Assembly: GCA_035551935.1 (NCBI GenBank)
Contig: DASZMJ010000248.1
Location: 1-13,987, forward strand
Length of the DNA stretch: 13,987 bases
Direction: 5' to 3'
From: DASZMJ01 sp035551935
GTDB taxonomy: Bacteria > Planctomycetota > Planctomycetia > Isosphaerales > Isosphaeraceae
The number at the start of each line of letters is the position of its first letter. Within the stretch, counting starts at the first letter, position 1. The translations under genes and the position numbers were made by a program. This document shows positions 1 through 6,971 of the stretch, in pieces. Below the pieces are notes generated by a model. It searched no databases and was not told the DNA's origin. It worked only from the letters and a program-made list of their open reading frames with translations.

Positions 1-28
1 TGTGAAAATCTGCGTCGTCTGCGGTTCG
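1..28. repeat. Partial intergenic repeat at window edge
   Basis: The first 28 bases are less GC-rich than the neighbouring gene and contain TCTGCG twice, separated by TCG. On the minus strand this reads as an AACCGCAG...ACGCAGATTTT phrase that, from memory, recurs between genes in planctomycete and verrucomicrobial genomes. It starts 9 bp after the thiO stop codon and is cut by the window edge, so its full length and any palindromic partner cannot be seen. Only one copy is present here, so the repeat call is tentative. Confidence 0.3.
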
Positions 29-36
29 ACCCTCTT

Positions 37-1170
37 TCAAGAGCGGAACACATCCTCCTCTTCCCGCGCATCCCTGCCCGGCCGGAAGCTCGTCCAGTCG
101 AGGCGCGGCGGGCGGCCGGCGATGAGGTCGGCGATGACCTCGGCGCTGGCGGTCGAGAGCTGGAGGCCGGCGCGGCGGTGGCCGGTGGCGAGGTAGAGGT
201 TGGGGTGCCCGGGGGCGGGGCCGAGGTAAGGTCGGCCGTCGAGGCTGCCGGGGCGGAGGCCGGCCCAGCAGCGCTCGAGCTCGGCCGGGGCGAGCGCGGG
301 GCAGAGACGGATGGCCTCGGCGAGCAGGTCGCGGGCGGCGAGGCCGGTCGGCCGGGTGTCGAAGCCGGCGTATTCCTCGGTCGCGCCGACGAGCACGCGG
401 CCGTCGTCGCGGGGGACGAGGTAGTTCTTGCCGTGCTCGACGACACGTCGCAAGACCGGCCCCTCGGTCCGCAACAGCACGATCTGCCCCTTCACCGGCG
501 GCGTCGGCACGTGCAGGCCGAGCCCTTCGAGCAGCCCGGCCGACCACGCCCCCGCCGCGACGACGGCCGCGCCGCAGGAGAACGGGCCCTCGGCGGTCCG
601 GACCGCGGTGATCCGCCCGTTCGCCGCGACCTCGAACCCCTCGGCCGCCAGCCCGGGCCGCAACCTCGCGCCGAGCGCCGCGGCGGCCGAAGCCAGGGCG
701 CGGAGGTGGCGGGGGTTGCGGATCTGGGCGCGGTCGGGCAGGAAGTAGGCGACGCGGAGGTCCCGGCCCAGGGCCGGCTCGACGCGGTCGAAGTCCCGCG
801 GCTCGAGCCGCTCGAAGGCGATCCCCTCGTCCCGCCACCGGCCCGCGATGGCCCGAAGCGCCTGCTCCTCACCGGCATCGATCGCCACGTCGACCCCGCC
901 GCAGCGTCGATAGCCGTTGTCGATACCCGTCGCCCCTCGCAGCGCCTCGGCCCACTCGGCGTGCAAGCGAGCGCTCCGGGCCCGCAACTTCCCCAGCGGC
1001 GAGCCCGGCCGCTCCGCCTCCGGCGCCAGGATGCCCGCCCCCGCCCACGACGCTTCGCGGCCCAGCTCCCCCCGGTCGAGCACCGTCGCCCCGATCCCCT
1101 CGCGCGCAAGCAGATACGCGATCGACAATCCGATCACACCACCGCCGGCGATCACCACGTCTGCGGTCAT
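37..1170 (-). CDS. thiO: Glycine oxidase ThiO (FAD-dependent amine oxidase)
   Basis: This is a 377-residue cytoplasmic flavoenzyme of the DAO/ThiO family. Members oxidise glycine to iminoglycine (dehydroglycine), which ThiG uses to build the thiazole of thiamine in aerobes. The N-terminus has the FAD-binding fold with GGGVIG at residues 9-14 and an acidic residue closing strand 2 (VLDRG). It is followed by REASWAGAGIL, typical of ThiO. The C-terminus has GLRPGSLDGRPYLGP and a GHRRAGLQLS segment, where ThiO proteins carry their substrate-site GH-R-G motif. Length is normal for the family. No other thiamine gene is in the window. The ATG lies in a tandem repeat (1165-1223) and I see no good Shine-Dalgarno sequence before it, so the start is less certain than the identity. 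A sarcosine oxidase-like role is the main alternative. Confidence 0.88.
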   Translation of the reverse strand: MTADVVIAGGGVIGLSIAYLLAREGIGATVLDRGELGREASWAGAGILAPEAERPGSPLGKLRARSARLHAEWAEALRGATGIDNGYRRCGGVDVAIDAGEEQALRAIAGRWRDEGIAFERLEPRDFDRVEPALGRDLRVAYFLPDRAQIRNPRHLRALASAAAALGARLRPGLAAEGFEVAANGRITAVRTAEGPFSCGAAVVAAGAWSAGLLEGLGLHVPTPPVKGQIVLLRTEGPVLRRVVEHGKNYLVPRDDGRVLVGATEEYAGFDTRPTGLAARDLLAEAIRLCPALAPAELERCWAGLRPGSLDGRPYLGPAPGHPNLYLATGHRRAGLQLSTASAEVIADLIAGRPPRLDWTSFRPGRDAREEEDVFRS

Positions 1171-1223
1171 TGGTCACGTTCGCGGCCTTCGGCCGCGGTC
1201 ATTGGTCATCGGTCACCGGTCAC
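1165..1223. repeat. GGTCA-type tandem repeat with a GC hairpin
   Basis: The 49-bp gap between thiO and its upstream neighbour is almost wholly repeat. Units of the form GGTCAYYGGTCAY occur at 1165-1177 and 1197-1223. Between them sits a perfect hairpin at 1181-1197: CGCGGCC, loop TTC, GGCCGCG. The repeat includes the start codon of thiO on one side and the stop codon of the 1220-2092 gene on the other. The hairpin could affect read-through or translation of thiO, but it has no T-run and does not look like a classic terminator. Confidence 0.7.
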
Positions 1224-2092
1224 ATGCCGTTGGGCTTTTCCCTTTCTGTCCTTCGTCTCTGCCCTCTGTCATGATCCTTCTTCCAGTCGTCCTCACCGAT
1301 CCGGTAGATCCCGCGCCCTTCGCCGACGAGGATGAGGTCGGGCCCGTCCCAGCAGATCGCCTCGATCCCCTCGGCCTCGAAGCGGGCGGAGCCGATCGGC
1401 TTCCAGGGGTCGTCGAGGCGGTCGCGGGCATAGACGCGGGCGACGGCGTACGAGCAGACGGCCAGGCGGCGGCCGTCGGCGGAGAGGTCGGCGCCGGTGA
1501 CGGGCTCGGGGAAGTCGTCGAGCGTGCCGACCCGCTCGGGGAGGGCGGGTCGGAGCAACGTGGCGGGCGGGTCGAGGGGGATCGCGTAGATCCCGGCCGG
1601 CCGCTTGTCGAAGGTCTTGGCGAGGATCAACGCCCGGCCGCGGTCGATCACCAAAGCCTCGGCGTCGAACCGGCCACCGGGGGGGAAGCGGTAGTGGGTG
1701 GTGAGCGTGACCTTCAAGGGCGTGTCGGCCGGCTTCGACGGGTCAGGCTCGTCGAGGCGGAGGACGGCGCGGAAGGGGAGGCGGCCGTTGTTGTTGCCGA
1801 TCTCGCCGAGATAGAGATGCCCCTCGTCGTCGTTGGCGATGTCCTCCCAGTCGATGTTGGCGGCCCCGACGGCGAACTCGCGGACGAGCGTCCCGTCGCG
1901 GCGGACGGCGAACAGCGCCGGCGGGTTGCCCGAGTCGTTGTGGACCCAGAAGATCCCCGGGTACTTGCGGCTCCCGACGATCCCCGACGCCTCCCGGATC
2001 GCCGGGTGATCGAGCCTCCCGAGCGTCTCGAGGCCCGCCTCCCCGGCAACTGCGATCAGACCGACCCACGCCCAGACGATCGCCCGTCGCAT
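1220..2092 (-). CDS. Secreted protein of unknown function, beta-propeller-like
   Basis: The product is 290 residues, with a short basic N-terminus (MRRA) and a hydrophobic stretch to about residue 18 that looks like a signal peptide, so export is likely. Visible motifs are EASGIVGS, WVHNDSGN (around 51-55), NIDWEDIA (around 81-86) and LYLGEIGNNNGR (93-104). They belong to a widespread family of uncharacterised exported proteins whose strand-turn pattern suggests a WD40/NHL-like propeller. The function is unknown and I see no catalytic signature. The ATG at 2092 is chosen over TTG at 2098 because an AGGGGG Shine-Dalgarno-like run sits about 8 bases upstream of it. The stop codon lies in the tandem repeat before thiO, 49 bp away on the same strand, so the two may be cotranscribed. 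The charged tail (KKDHDRGQRRRTEREKPNGM) looks like a ragged end. Confidence 0.75.
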   Translation of the reverse strand: MRRAIVWAWVGLIAVAGEAGLETLGRLDHPAIREASGIVGSRKYPGIFWVHNDSGNPPALFAVRRDGTLVREFAVGAANIDWEDIANDDEGHLYLGEIGNNNGRLPFRAVLRLDEPDPSKPADTPLKVTLTTHYRFPPGGRFDAEALVIDRGRALILAKTFDKRPAGIYAIPLDPPATLLRPALPERVGTLDDFPEPVTGADLSADGRRLAVCSYAVARVYARDRLDDPWKPIGSARFEAEGIEAICWDGPDLILVGEGRGIYRIGEDDWKKDHDRGQRRRTEREKPNGM

Positions 2093-2150
2093 CAGCAACC
2101 CCCTCTCTCGGGCCCCATGCTACCAGATCGGGCCCGCGGGGGCGCCGAGC

Positions 2151-2262
2151 GGACGAGGGATTCACCGCAAAGACACAGAGGACACAAAGGAAATTAATAT
2201 TTAAAATTGAAGATTTGTATTTACTTTGTGTCCACTGTGCCTTTGCGGTGAATCCCTCGTCC
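2151..2262. repeat. Long imperfect palindrome with AT-rich loop (copy 1)
   Basis: Arms at 2151-2189 and 2224-2262 match as inverted repeats at 37 of 39 positions. The outer ends are GGACGAGGGATTCACCGC and its complement. The 34-base loop is almost pure A/T, in sharp contrast to the surrounding DNA. The right arm ends 4 bases before the stop codon of the DUF418 gene, so the transcript of that gene would end in a very large stem-loop. A diverged second copy lies at 10650-10754 in the same position relative to another gene. It may act as a transcript end or be a non-autonomous mobile element of MITE type; no transposase is near. Confidence 0.85.
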
Positions 2263-2266
2263 CTCC

Positions 2267-3667
2267 TCACCCCACCGCGACCGCCTGCGGCCGCCGGATC
2301 GGCTGGATGCGCCAGTAGGTCAAGGACCGCCAGAGCCATTCGGCGGGGCCGAAGCGGAAGCGGGCCAGCCAGACCGGGCTGTAGGAGAGCTGCGCGGCCC
2401 AGATCAACAGGACGATCCCCGCCAGGCCGACGCGGTTGATGTGGCCGAAGAGGCCGAACCCGTAGCCGTAGAAGAGGGTGGTGCAGAGGATCGAGTGCGT
2501 CAGGTAGTTCGTCAGCGCCATGCGGCCGACGGCGGCGAGCCGGTCGGTGAGCCACGTCAGCGCGCCGGACTGGACGACGAGCATCAGCGCCGCGACGTGC
2601 CCGAGCGCGACGACGACGCTGCCGAGGTAGTTGATCGCGAACCCGCCGCGCAGGAAGAAGACCGACTGGAAGTTGTGTCGGATCGACTCCCAGGCGTTCC
2701 AGGCCACGAGCGGCAGGCCGACGCCGTAGCCGAGCAGGGCCATCCCGAGGTAGAAGCGCCGCGACCGTTCGGCGGCGAAGACGCCGGCCTTCATCAGGCC
2801 CATGCCGAGCAGCATCCGGCCGCCGATGGCGAGGAAGCCGACGACGAGGCCGATGATCTGGCCGATCAGGACGCGCGGGGCGCGCTGCTTGACGATGCCG
2901 AGGTAGCCGCCGCGGTAGACCCTCCGCTCCTTGTCGAGCTCTTCCTCGACCTTCTTCGGATCCGGGTTCAGCTCCATGAACTCCCGGAGCTTGGGGTGCA
3001 GGGCGACGATCTGGGTCTCTGTCCAGTTGAGCCGCCGGCCGGCCTTCGCCTCGGCGTCGAGCCGCGCGGCGCGGGCCTTCAGCGACTCGACGCCGGCGAT
3101 CATGGCGAAGACGAGCGGGATCATCAGCACGATGGCGGTGACGCCCAGGACGATCAAGGTCGGCGCCGACTTGCGGCGGAAGAGATAGAGCAAGAGCCCG
3201 CACTCGGCGTAGAGGAACAGGATGTCGCCCGACCAGATCAGGTACCCGTGGATGGCGCCGAAGACGAGGAGCCAGAGGATGCGGCGGTAGTAGACCCCGC
3301 GGAGCCGGGCCCCGCGCCCCTCGGCGCGGTCGCTCATGAGCACCAACCCGGCGCCGAAGAGCATGGAGAAGGTGGTCATCATCTTGGTGTCGAAGACGAT
3401 GTGGTTGAACACCCAGACGGCGCGGTCGGCCCCCTGGAACCCGTCGCCGAGCATGGGGTTGCCATAGACCTGGTCGCCCCAGCCGAAGCTGACGATGTTC
3501 ATCGCCAGGATGCCCAGCAGGGCGAAGCCCCGGAGCACGTCGACCGCCGCGACGCGCTCGGCCGCCGCGACCGGCTCGGCGTGCACGGGCGCGGTCGTCG
3601 GGCTCGGGGCGGGGACGGGTTCGGAGTCGAGCACCGTCGGCTCGATCGGCTCGGCCTCGGTCGCCAT
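2267..3667 (-). CDS. DUF418 (YeiB-like) polytopic membrane protein
   Basis: The product is a 466-residue inner-membrane protein with roughly eight to ten hydrophobic segments. After a Pro/Glu-rich cytoplasmic tail (1-36) comes VDVLRGFALLGILAMN (42-57), the hallmark first membrane segment of the YeiB/DUF418 family, related to heparan-alpha-glucosaminide acetyltransferase-like proteins. SMLFGAG (101-107) and a charged loop (about 195-265) follow. GRMALTNYLTHS (381-392) and FGPAEWLWRSLTYW (439-452) are the DUF418 C-terminal signatures. Members are proposed membrane transporters or acyltransferase-like proteins, but the substrate is unknown. The ATG is preceded by GGAGG with 8-base spacing, which fixes the start. 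The long palindrome begins 5 bp past its stop codon. Confidence 0.9.
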   Translation of the reverse strand: MATEAEPIEPTVLDSEPVPAPSPTTAPVHAEPVAAAERVAAVDVLRGFALLGILAMNIVSFGWGDQVYGNPMLGDGFQGADRAVWVFNHIVFDTKMMTTFSMLFGAGLVLMSDRAEGRGARLRGVYYRRILWLLVFGAIHGYLIWSGDILFLYAECGLLLYLFRRKSAPTLIVLGVTAIVLMIPLVFAMIAGVESLKARAARLDAEAKAGRRLNWTETQIVALHPKLREFMELNPDPKKVEEELDKERRVYRGGYLGIVKQRAPRVLIGQIIGLVVGFLAIGGRMLLGMGLMKAGVFAAERSRRFYLGMALLGYGVGLPLVAWNAWESIRHNFQSVFFLRGGFAINYLGSVVVALGHVAALMLVVQSGALTWLTDRLAAVGRMALTNYLTHSILCTTLFYGYGFGLFGHINRVGLAGIVLLIWAAQLSYSPVWLARFRFGPAEWLWRSLTYWRIQPIRRPQAVAVG

Positions 3668-3680
3668 GGAGGATGCCTCC
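3668..3680 (-). promoter_or_regulatory. Ribosome binding site inside a small hairpin
   Basis: On the minus strand the DUF418 start is preceded by GGAGG, CAT, CCTCC and then ATG. GGAGG is an ideal Shine-Dalgarno sequence, 8 bases from the start codon. The CCTCC just before the ATG is its exact complement, so the site can fold on itself as a 5-bp stem with a 3-base loop. It fixes the start and could lower translation initiation; the effect is inferred. Confidence 0.6.
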
Positions 3681-3765
3681 GCTCAGGATGCCAACGGCGG
3701 CCGGCGCCGCCTTCCACCGCCGATTCGTCGTCCGCCGTCGATTCTTGGACCCGGGACGTCGGAAA

Positions 3766-3798
3766 AGTGCTGAGTGCTGAGGAATGAGTGCGGAGTGA
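3766..3798. repeat. Short GTGCTGA-type tandem tract
   Basis: AGTGCTG AGTGCTG AGGAATG AGTGCGG AGTGA runs as four or five degenerate 7-base units in the 223-bp gap between the DUF418 gene and the NALKHGL-motif gene. It reads CACTCAGCACTCAGCACT-like on the minus strand, a phrase I associate with planctomycete intergenic DNA. The rest of this gap (3668-3890) shows no gene and no clear terminator. Confidence 0.5.
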
Positions 3799-3890
3799 AG
3801 GCTACCGAATGACGCACCCCGATCGATGCCGGCCGGTTCGGATCGGCCTTCGCTGATGGGAAAGGGGGATTCGTGGCCCGTTTCGGGGCC

Positions 3891-5018
3891 TCAGAAGCGT
3901 CGCGGCGGGGCGGAAGTCGGGTTCGGCGCCATGCCGACGACGACCGAGGACGCCGGCCGGGGCGTCGCGGGCATGGGTGTCTCATCCAAGACCATTACGT
4001 AATCGTAGGTTGCATCGTCCTTCGGTTCGTTCCGCGCCGGCTCTTGCGGGGCCGTCGGGGTCGGCTCGGGAGGGGTCCACGCGGGCTCGTTCTCGCTGCT
4101 GGAGAGGATGCGCCCATACAGCTTCAGCCGCGCGTTCTTGCAGGCGATCAGCGCCGTCGAGAGCTGCCGGAAGGTGCGCTGGTGGTCTTGCAGGCAGCGA
4201 TGCCGCCGCGCCCCGTCGTCGCTGACGTCGACGGCCGCCGCGTCGAGAACCTGCTGCCGCTGCTCGGCCTCTTCAAGCTCCAGCTCCGGGAGGATCGATC
4301 GCAGCGCCTCGAGCTCCGAGGCCATGATCGCGCGGAGCCGCTCCATCGGCCGGTCGGCGTCGATCGCGATGCCCTTCTCGAGGTACCGCGCGTGGCCCTG
4401 GAGGTGCGCCGCGCAGGCCACGTCCAGCGCCATGCCCAGGCCGTGCACCACGCGGGCCCGCTCGTCGTCGAGGTCGCCCGGGGCGCAGCCGAGCATCGCC
4501 AGCATCCGCCCGCGCCAGTCGGGGCAGAGGTGGCCGCTGCCGGTGAGCTGCTCGTCCATCTCGTCCCACTTGGCGATCAGCCAGCGCACGCCGTCGGCCC
4601 GCGCCAGCAGCGGGATCACCAGGTCCTGCCGGCCGCGGCCGACGAGCACGGTCGCCTCCTGGAGCGTCTGGGCGCGCTGCGCGTCGAACGCCTCGCCGGC
4701 CTGGCGCATCCGCACCAGCGCCGCGGCGGCGTCGGCCTTGCGGACGCGGCCGATGGCGACGGTCGCGCAGACCATGTTGTAGACGATCTCGCGCTCCTCT
4801 CCCGTGGCAGGCTGCTGGTCTTTCATCCATTGCGATATCATTTGTTCGAAAATGGCCGCATCTTCGCCCGGCAGGACGGGGGCGAGGGAGGCGAGGCCGT
4901 GCTTGAGGGCGTTCCGCGCGGCGATCGCCTTGCCCTCGGCGGTGCGGGGGCCGGTCGATTTGCCTGCGTTGGCCTGGCGGGCGGCGTGCTGCGCGGAGCT
5001 GATCTTGGAGTGGGCCAT
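3891..5018 (-). CDS. Protein of unknown function with N-terminal NALKHGL motif
   Basis: The product has 375 residues and is probably cytoplasmic: no signal peptide or membrane segment is seen. The N-terminus carries STGPRTAEGK (21-30) followed by NALKHGL (36-42). This basic motif is shared by a large, often multicopy, uncharacterised bacterial family that I recognise from planctomycetes and acidobacteria. The middle is helical and charged, with a likely coiled coil around SELEALRSILPELELEE. The last 60 residues are Pro/Glu-rich, low in complexity and probably disordered. The start at 5018 is chosen because GAGGA lies 8 bases upstream (5027-5031). A longer in-frame reading to 5246 would translate an REP and AT-rich spacer. 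The basic N-terminus could bind nucleic acid, but this is a guess. Confidence 0.78.
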   Translation of the reverse strand: MAHSKISSAQHAARQANAGKSTGPRTAEGKAIAARNALKHGLASLAPVLPGEDAAIFEQMISQWMKDQQPATGEEREIVYNMVCATVAIGRVRKADAAAALVRMRQAGEAFDAQRAQTLQEATVLVGRGRQDLVIPLLARADGVRWLIAKWDEMDEQLTGSGHLCPDWRGRMLAMLGCAPGDLDDERARVVHGLGMALDVACAAHLQGHARYLEKGIAIDADRPMERLRAIMASELEALRSILPELELEEAEQRQQVLDAAAVDVSDDGARRHRCLQDHQRTFRQLSTALIACKNARLKLYGRILSSSENEPAWTPPEPTPTAPQEPARNEPKDDATYDYVMVLDETPMPATPRPASSVVVGMAPNPTSAPPRRF

Positions 5019-5337
5019 GTTGCGAGTCCTCGACAAGGGGCGCGGTTGCATGGAGGAAGGCCGCGGGCAACGACTGTTGTTGCGCGCACCGTCGCACCAT
5101 TCACCCCTATAATCTCGAAACCTCGAGCCAAGATTATTCCCGAATTCTGGGAAAAAACTCGAAATTGGGACGCCAGAGGTGCTATAGGTCCGGCTTTGGA
5201 CCCGTGCCGCCTGCGGATCTCGGGCGAATCCTCCCGTAGCAGGCACGCTCCGCGTGCCGTCCGCGACCCAACCCCGAGGGAAGGATGAAGGCGGACGGCA
5301 CGCGGAGCGTGCCTGCTATGGGGAGGAAGGCGTCGGC
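5019..5337. other. 319-bp gap: leader region plus REP pair
   Basis: This gap lies between two minus-strand genes. From its left end it holds the GAGGA ribosome binding site of the NALKHGL-motif gene (5027-5031). Next is a locally AT-rich stretch (about 5100-5200) with the dyad ATAATCT...AGATTAT (5109-5115 and 5131-5137), a plausible promoter or operator zone for that gene. An inverted REP pair (5236-5319) follows. I see no convincing -35/-10 pair with standard spacing, and no gene. Confidence 0.5.
5236..5319. repeat. Inverted REP pair, family 1 (BIME-like)
   Basis: The two units face each other. Unit D at 5236-5264 has head GTAG, then stem GGCACGC, loop TCC, stem GCGTGCC, then GTCCGC. Unit E at 5291-5319 is its reverse complement, with ATAG in place of GTAG. 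A 26-base spacer separates them. Three more copies lie at 13839-13987. The conserved GTAG head before a short hairpin is the signature of REPs linked to REP-associated tyrosine transposases (RAYT). The pair sits 18 bp past the 3' end of the catalytic M16 gene and could protect or end its transcript. Confidence 0.88.
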
Positions 5338-6576
5338 TCAGGAGATCGGGCGGAGGTCGGTGGTGGGGCCGACGGAGACGACGGTCAAGGGGTCGAGCGG
5401 CCAGCGGTCGAGGACGCGGCGGAGGTCGTCGGGGGTGACGGCGGAATAGAGCTCGAGCTCGCGGTCGACGGGGACGTACTCGCGGCGGTACGACCAGTGG
5501 AAGCCCAGCGACATCAGCCGGCCCATCGGCCGCTCGCTCCGCAGGACGGTCCGCGCGAGCACCTTGTTGCGGGCCTGCTCCAGCTCGTCGGCGCCGATGC
5601 CGTCGGCGCGGGCGGACCGGAAGACGTCGACGATCCGAGCCAGGTTGGCCTGGGCCTCGTCGGGCTCGCAGCTCAGGAAGGCGTAGAAGGCGCCGCCTTG
5701 ATTGTAGTCCTGGTACGAGACCTCGACCCCGTCGGCAAATCCCGGGTCGATCAACGCCCAGTAGAGCCGCGAGCCGGTGTGGTCGCCGAGGATGGTGGCC
5801 AGCAGGCTCGCGGCGTAGCGGTCGTCGCTCTCCAGGGGCGGCGCGTCGGCCAATGCGACGACCGTCTGTTGCTTGTCCTCGGCGCGGAGGATCGCCTCGA
5901 ACTTGCCCGACCCCCTCGGCGGCAATGCCGCGCGATGCGCCTCGCCCCCCTCCCAGGCCCCGCAGTACTCGCGGGCCAGGGCGACGACCTCGTCCCAGCT
6001 CGTCTTGCCCGCGACGGCCAGGACGATGTTGCTCGGGCCGTAGCGGTGGTGGAAGTAGTCGCGCATCCGGTCGAGCGCCAGGTCGGTGATCGACTCGACG
6101 GTGCCCAGCACGCTGTGCCCCAGCGGGTGCGGCGCGAAGTGCGCGGCCTTGGCGGCCTCGTAGGCGACCATCATCGGGTTATCCAGGTACATCCGGATCT
6201 CCTCGATGATGACCTTTTTCTCCGTGTCGAAGTCCTCCGGCTTGAGCGTGGGCCGCATCAGGTCGGCGAGGACGTCGAAGGTCTTCGGCAGGTACTCGGG
6301 GAGGCAGGTGGCGTGATAGACCGTGTCCTCCTCCGACGTCTGCGCGTTGTGCTTGGCGCCGACGCGGTCGAAGTCGCGGTTGACCGCGATCGCGTCGCGC
6401 CTCGGCGTCCCCTTGAACACCATGTGTTCGAGGAAGTGCGACACCCCCGCCACCTCGGGCTGTTCGTCGCGGCTCCCCGCCCGGACGAAGAACCCCGCCG
6501 CCACCGAGTGCGCGGCCTCGTTCAATTCGGCGACCACGTTCAGGCCGTTGTCGAGGGTCGTGTGGTGGAACGTCAC
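5338..6576 (-). CDS. Catalytic subunit of an M16 zinc peptidase (pitrilysin/MPP-like)
   Basis: The product is 412 residues, one two-domain M16B subunit. Near the N-terminus lies the inverted zinc motif HFLEH (47-51; ligands H47 and H51, general base E50). The distal ligand should be one of the two glutamates in VIIEEI (125-126), about 76 residues on, as in mitochondrial processing peptidase beta. TLDNGLNV and VRAGSRDE are typical flanks. The enzyme would cleave peptides inside a closed chamber formed with a partner. The likely partner is the 413-residue homologue at 6968-8209, which lacks zinc ligands. The start is GTG, with GGAG 8 bases upstream. No signal peptide is visible, so a cytoplasmic location is expected. 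An REP pair lies before it and another after it. Confidence 0.92.
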   Translation of the reverse strand: MTFHHTTLDNGLNVVAELNEAAHSVAAGFFVRAGSRDEQPEVAGVSHFLEHMVFKGTPRRDAIAVNRDFDRVGAKHNAQTSEEDTVYHATCLPEYLPKTFDVLADLMRPTLKPEDFDTEKKVIIEEIRMYLDNPMMVAYEAAKAAHFAPHPLGHSVLGTVESITDLALDRMRDYFHHRYGPSNIVLAVAGKTSWDEVVALAREYCGAWEGGEAHRAALPPRGSGKFEAILRAEDKQQTVVALADAPPLESDDRYAASLLATILGDHTGSRLYWALIDPGFADGVEVSYQDYNQGGAFYAFLSCEPDEAQANLARIVDVFRSARADGIGADELEQARNKVLARTVLRSERPMGRLMSLGFHWSYRREYVPVDRELELYSAVTPDDLRRVLDRWPLDPLTVVSVGPTTDLRPIS

Positions 6577-6600
6577 GGCGCGGGCTCCGATCCTCTAGTC

Positions 6601-6659
6601 GGGCGTGTGCAACACGCCGTCTCACGGCTCGAATTCCAGACGGCGTGTTGCACACGCCC
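6601..6659. repeat. Inverted REP pair, family 2
   Basis: Two perfect 22-base inverted arms at 6601-6622 and 6638-6659 enclose a 15-base spacer. Each arm contains the hairpin GGCGTGT, loop GCA, ACACGCC. The heads read GTCG and GTTG instead of GTAG. A third copy with an intact GTAG head is at 6947-6971. The pair fills the space between the catalytic M16 gene (24 bp away) and the 85-residue gene (8 bp away). Confidence 0.88.
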
Positions 6660-6667
6660 AACGGGGC

Positions 6668-6925
6668 TCAATCGTCTTCGGGCTCGATGCCCATGTCACG
6701 CAGGATTTGGGACTGTACGTCGGTCAGTCCGTCGAGGCCCATCCGCTTGAACCTTTGGTAGGCCTGATTCAAACCGACGTGGAGTTGCACATAGATATAG
6801 GCTTCCGCCGCCGCCTGAATGGCCCTGGCCTCCTCGGACTCAGGGGCATAGTTGCTGGCGACCGACTCCAGGATCGCGCAGACCTTCTCGAACTCGGGGT
6901 TCGACTCGGGAGACGTGCCGTGCAT
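6668..6925 (-). CDS. Small orphan protein (85 aa) between two M16 subunits
   Basis: The product is 85 residues with no recognisable family. It is acidic and predicted mostly helical, with FEKVCAILESVASNY, an alanine-rich helix (EEARAIQAAAEAYIY) and QAYQRFKRMGLDGLTDV before an acidic end (GIEPEDD). It has no signal peptide or membrane segment. GGAGGAGG lies 7 bases before the ATG, an excellent ribosome binding site that strongly supports a real gene despite its size. It is transcribed in the same direction as the flanking M16 genes and bracketed by direct copies of one REP (6633-6666 and 6942-6975). It could be a partner or regulator of the protease, or an unrelated gene carried in by repeat recombination. 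The function is unknown. Confidence 0.75.
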   Translation of the reverse strand: MHGTSPESNPEFEKVCAILESVASNYAPESEEARAIQAAAEAYIYVQLHVGLNQAYQRFKRMGLDGLTDVQSQILRDMGIEPEDD

Positions 6926-6932
6926 GAGACAG

Positions 6933-6940
6933 CCTCCTCC
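6933..6940 (-). promoter_or_regulatory. Strong Shine-Dalgarno of the 85-aa gene
   Basis: GGAGGAGG on the minus strand lies 7 bases before the ATG at 6925. It decides the start and is the main evidence that this small frame is translated. Only 6 bp separate it from the REP at 6947, so its transcript must come through the REP or start inside it. Confidence 0.7.
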
Positions 6941-6946
6941 GATTCA

Positions 6947-6971
6947 AGACGGCGTGTTGCACACGCCCTAC
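6947..6971 (-). repeat. Single REP, family 2, overlapping a stop codon
   Basis: On the minus strand this reads GTAG (6971-6968), then the hairpin GGCGTGT, GCA, ACACGCC, then GTCT. It matches the arms at 6601-6659 over 22 bases without mismatch. The TAG of its head is the stop codon of the non-catalytic M16 gene. With 6638-6659 it forms a direct repeat that extends to about 34 bases with 3 mismatches and flanks the 85-residue gene. Confidence 0.88.

Noticed and set aside
2..196. A 64-codon plus-strand frame at the left edge
   Set aside because: It is antisense to the thiO 3' end and starts in a probable repeat. Its Ser/Arg-rich sequence matches no family.
1743..3203. A 486-codon minus-strand frame spanning two genes and the long palindrome
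   Set aside because: Its translation is Arg/Pro/Ala-rich filler, antiparallel or out of phase with the well-supported genes on either side, and it runs through the 2151-2262 repeat.
5019..5246. N-terminal extension of the NALKHGL-motif protein (start at 5246)
   Set aside because: It would translate the AT-rich leader and part of an REP. The ATG at 5018 has an ideal Shine-Dalgarno sequence directly before the conserved motif.
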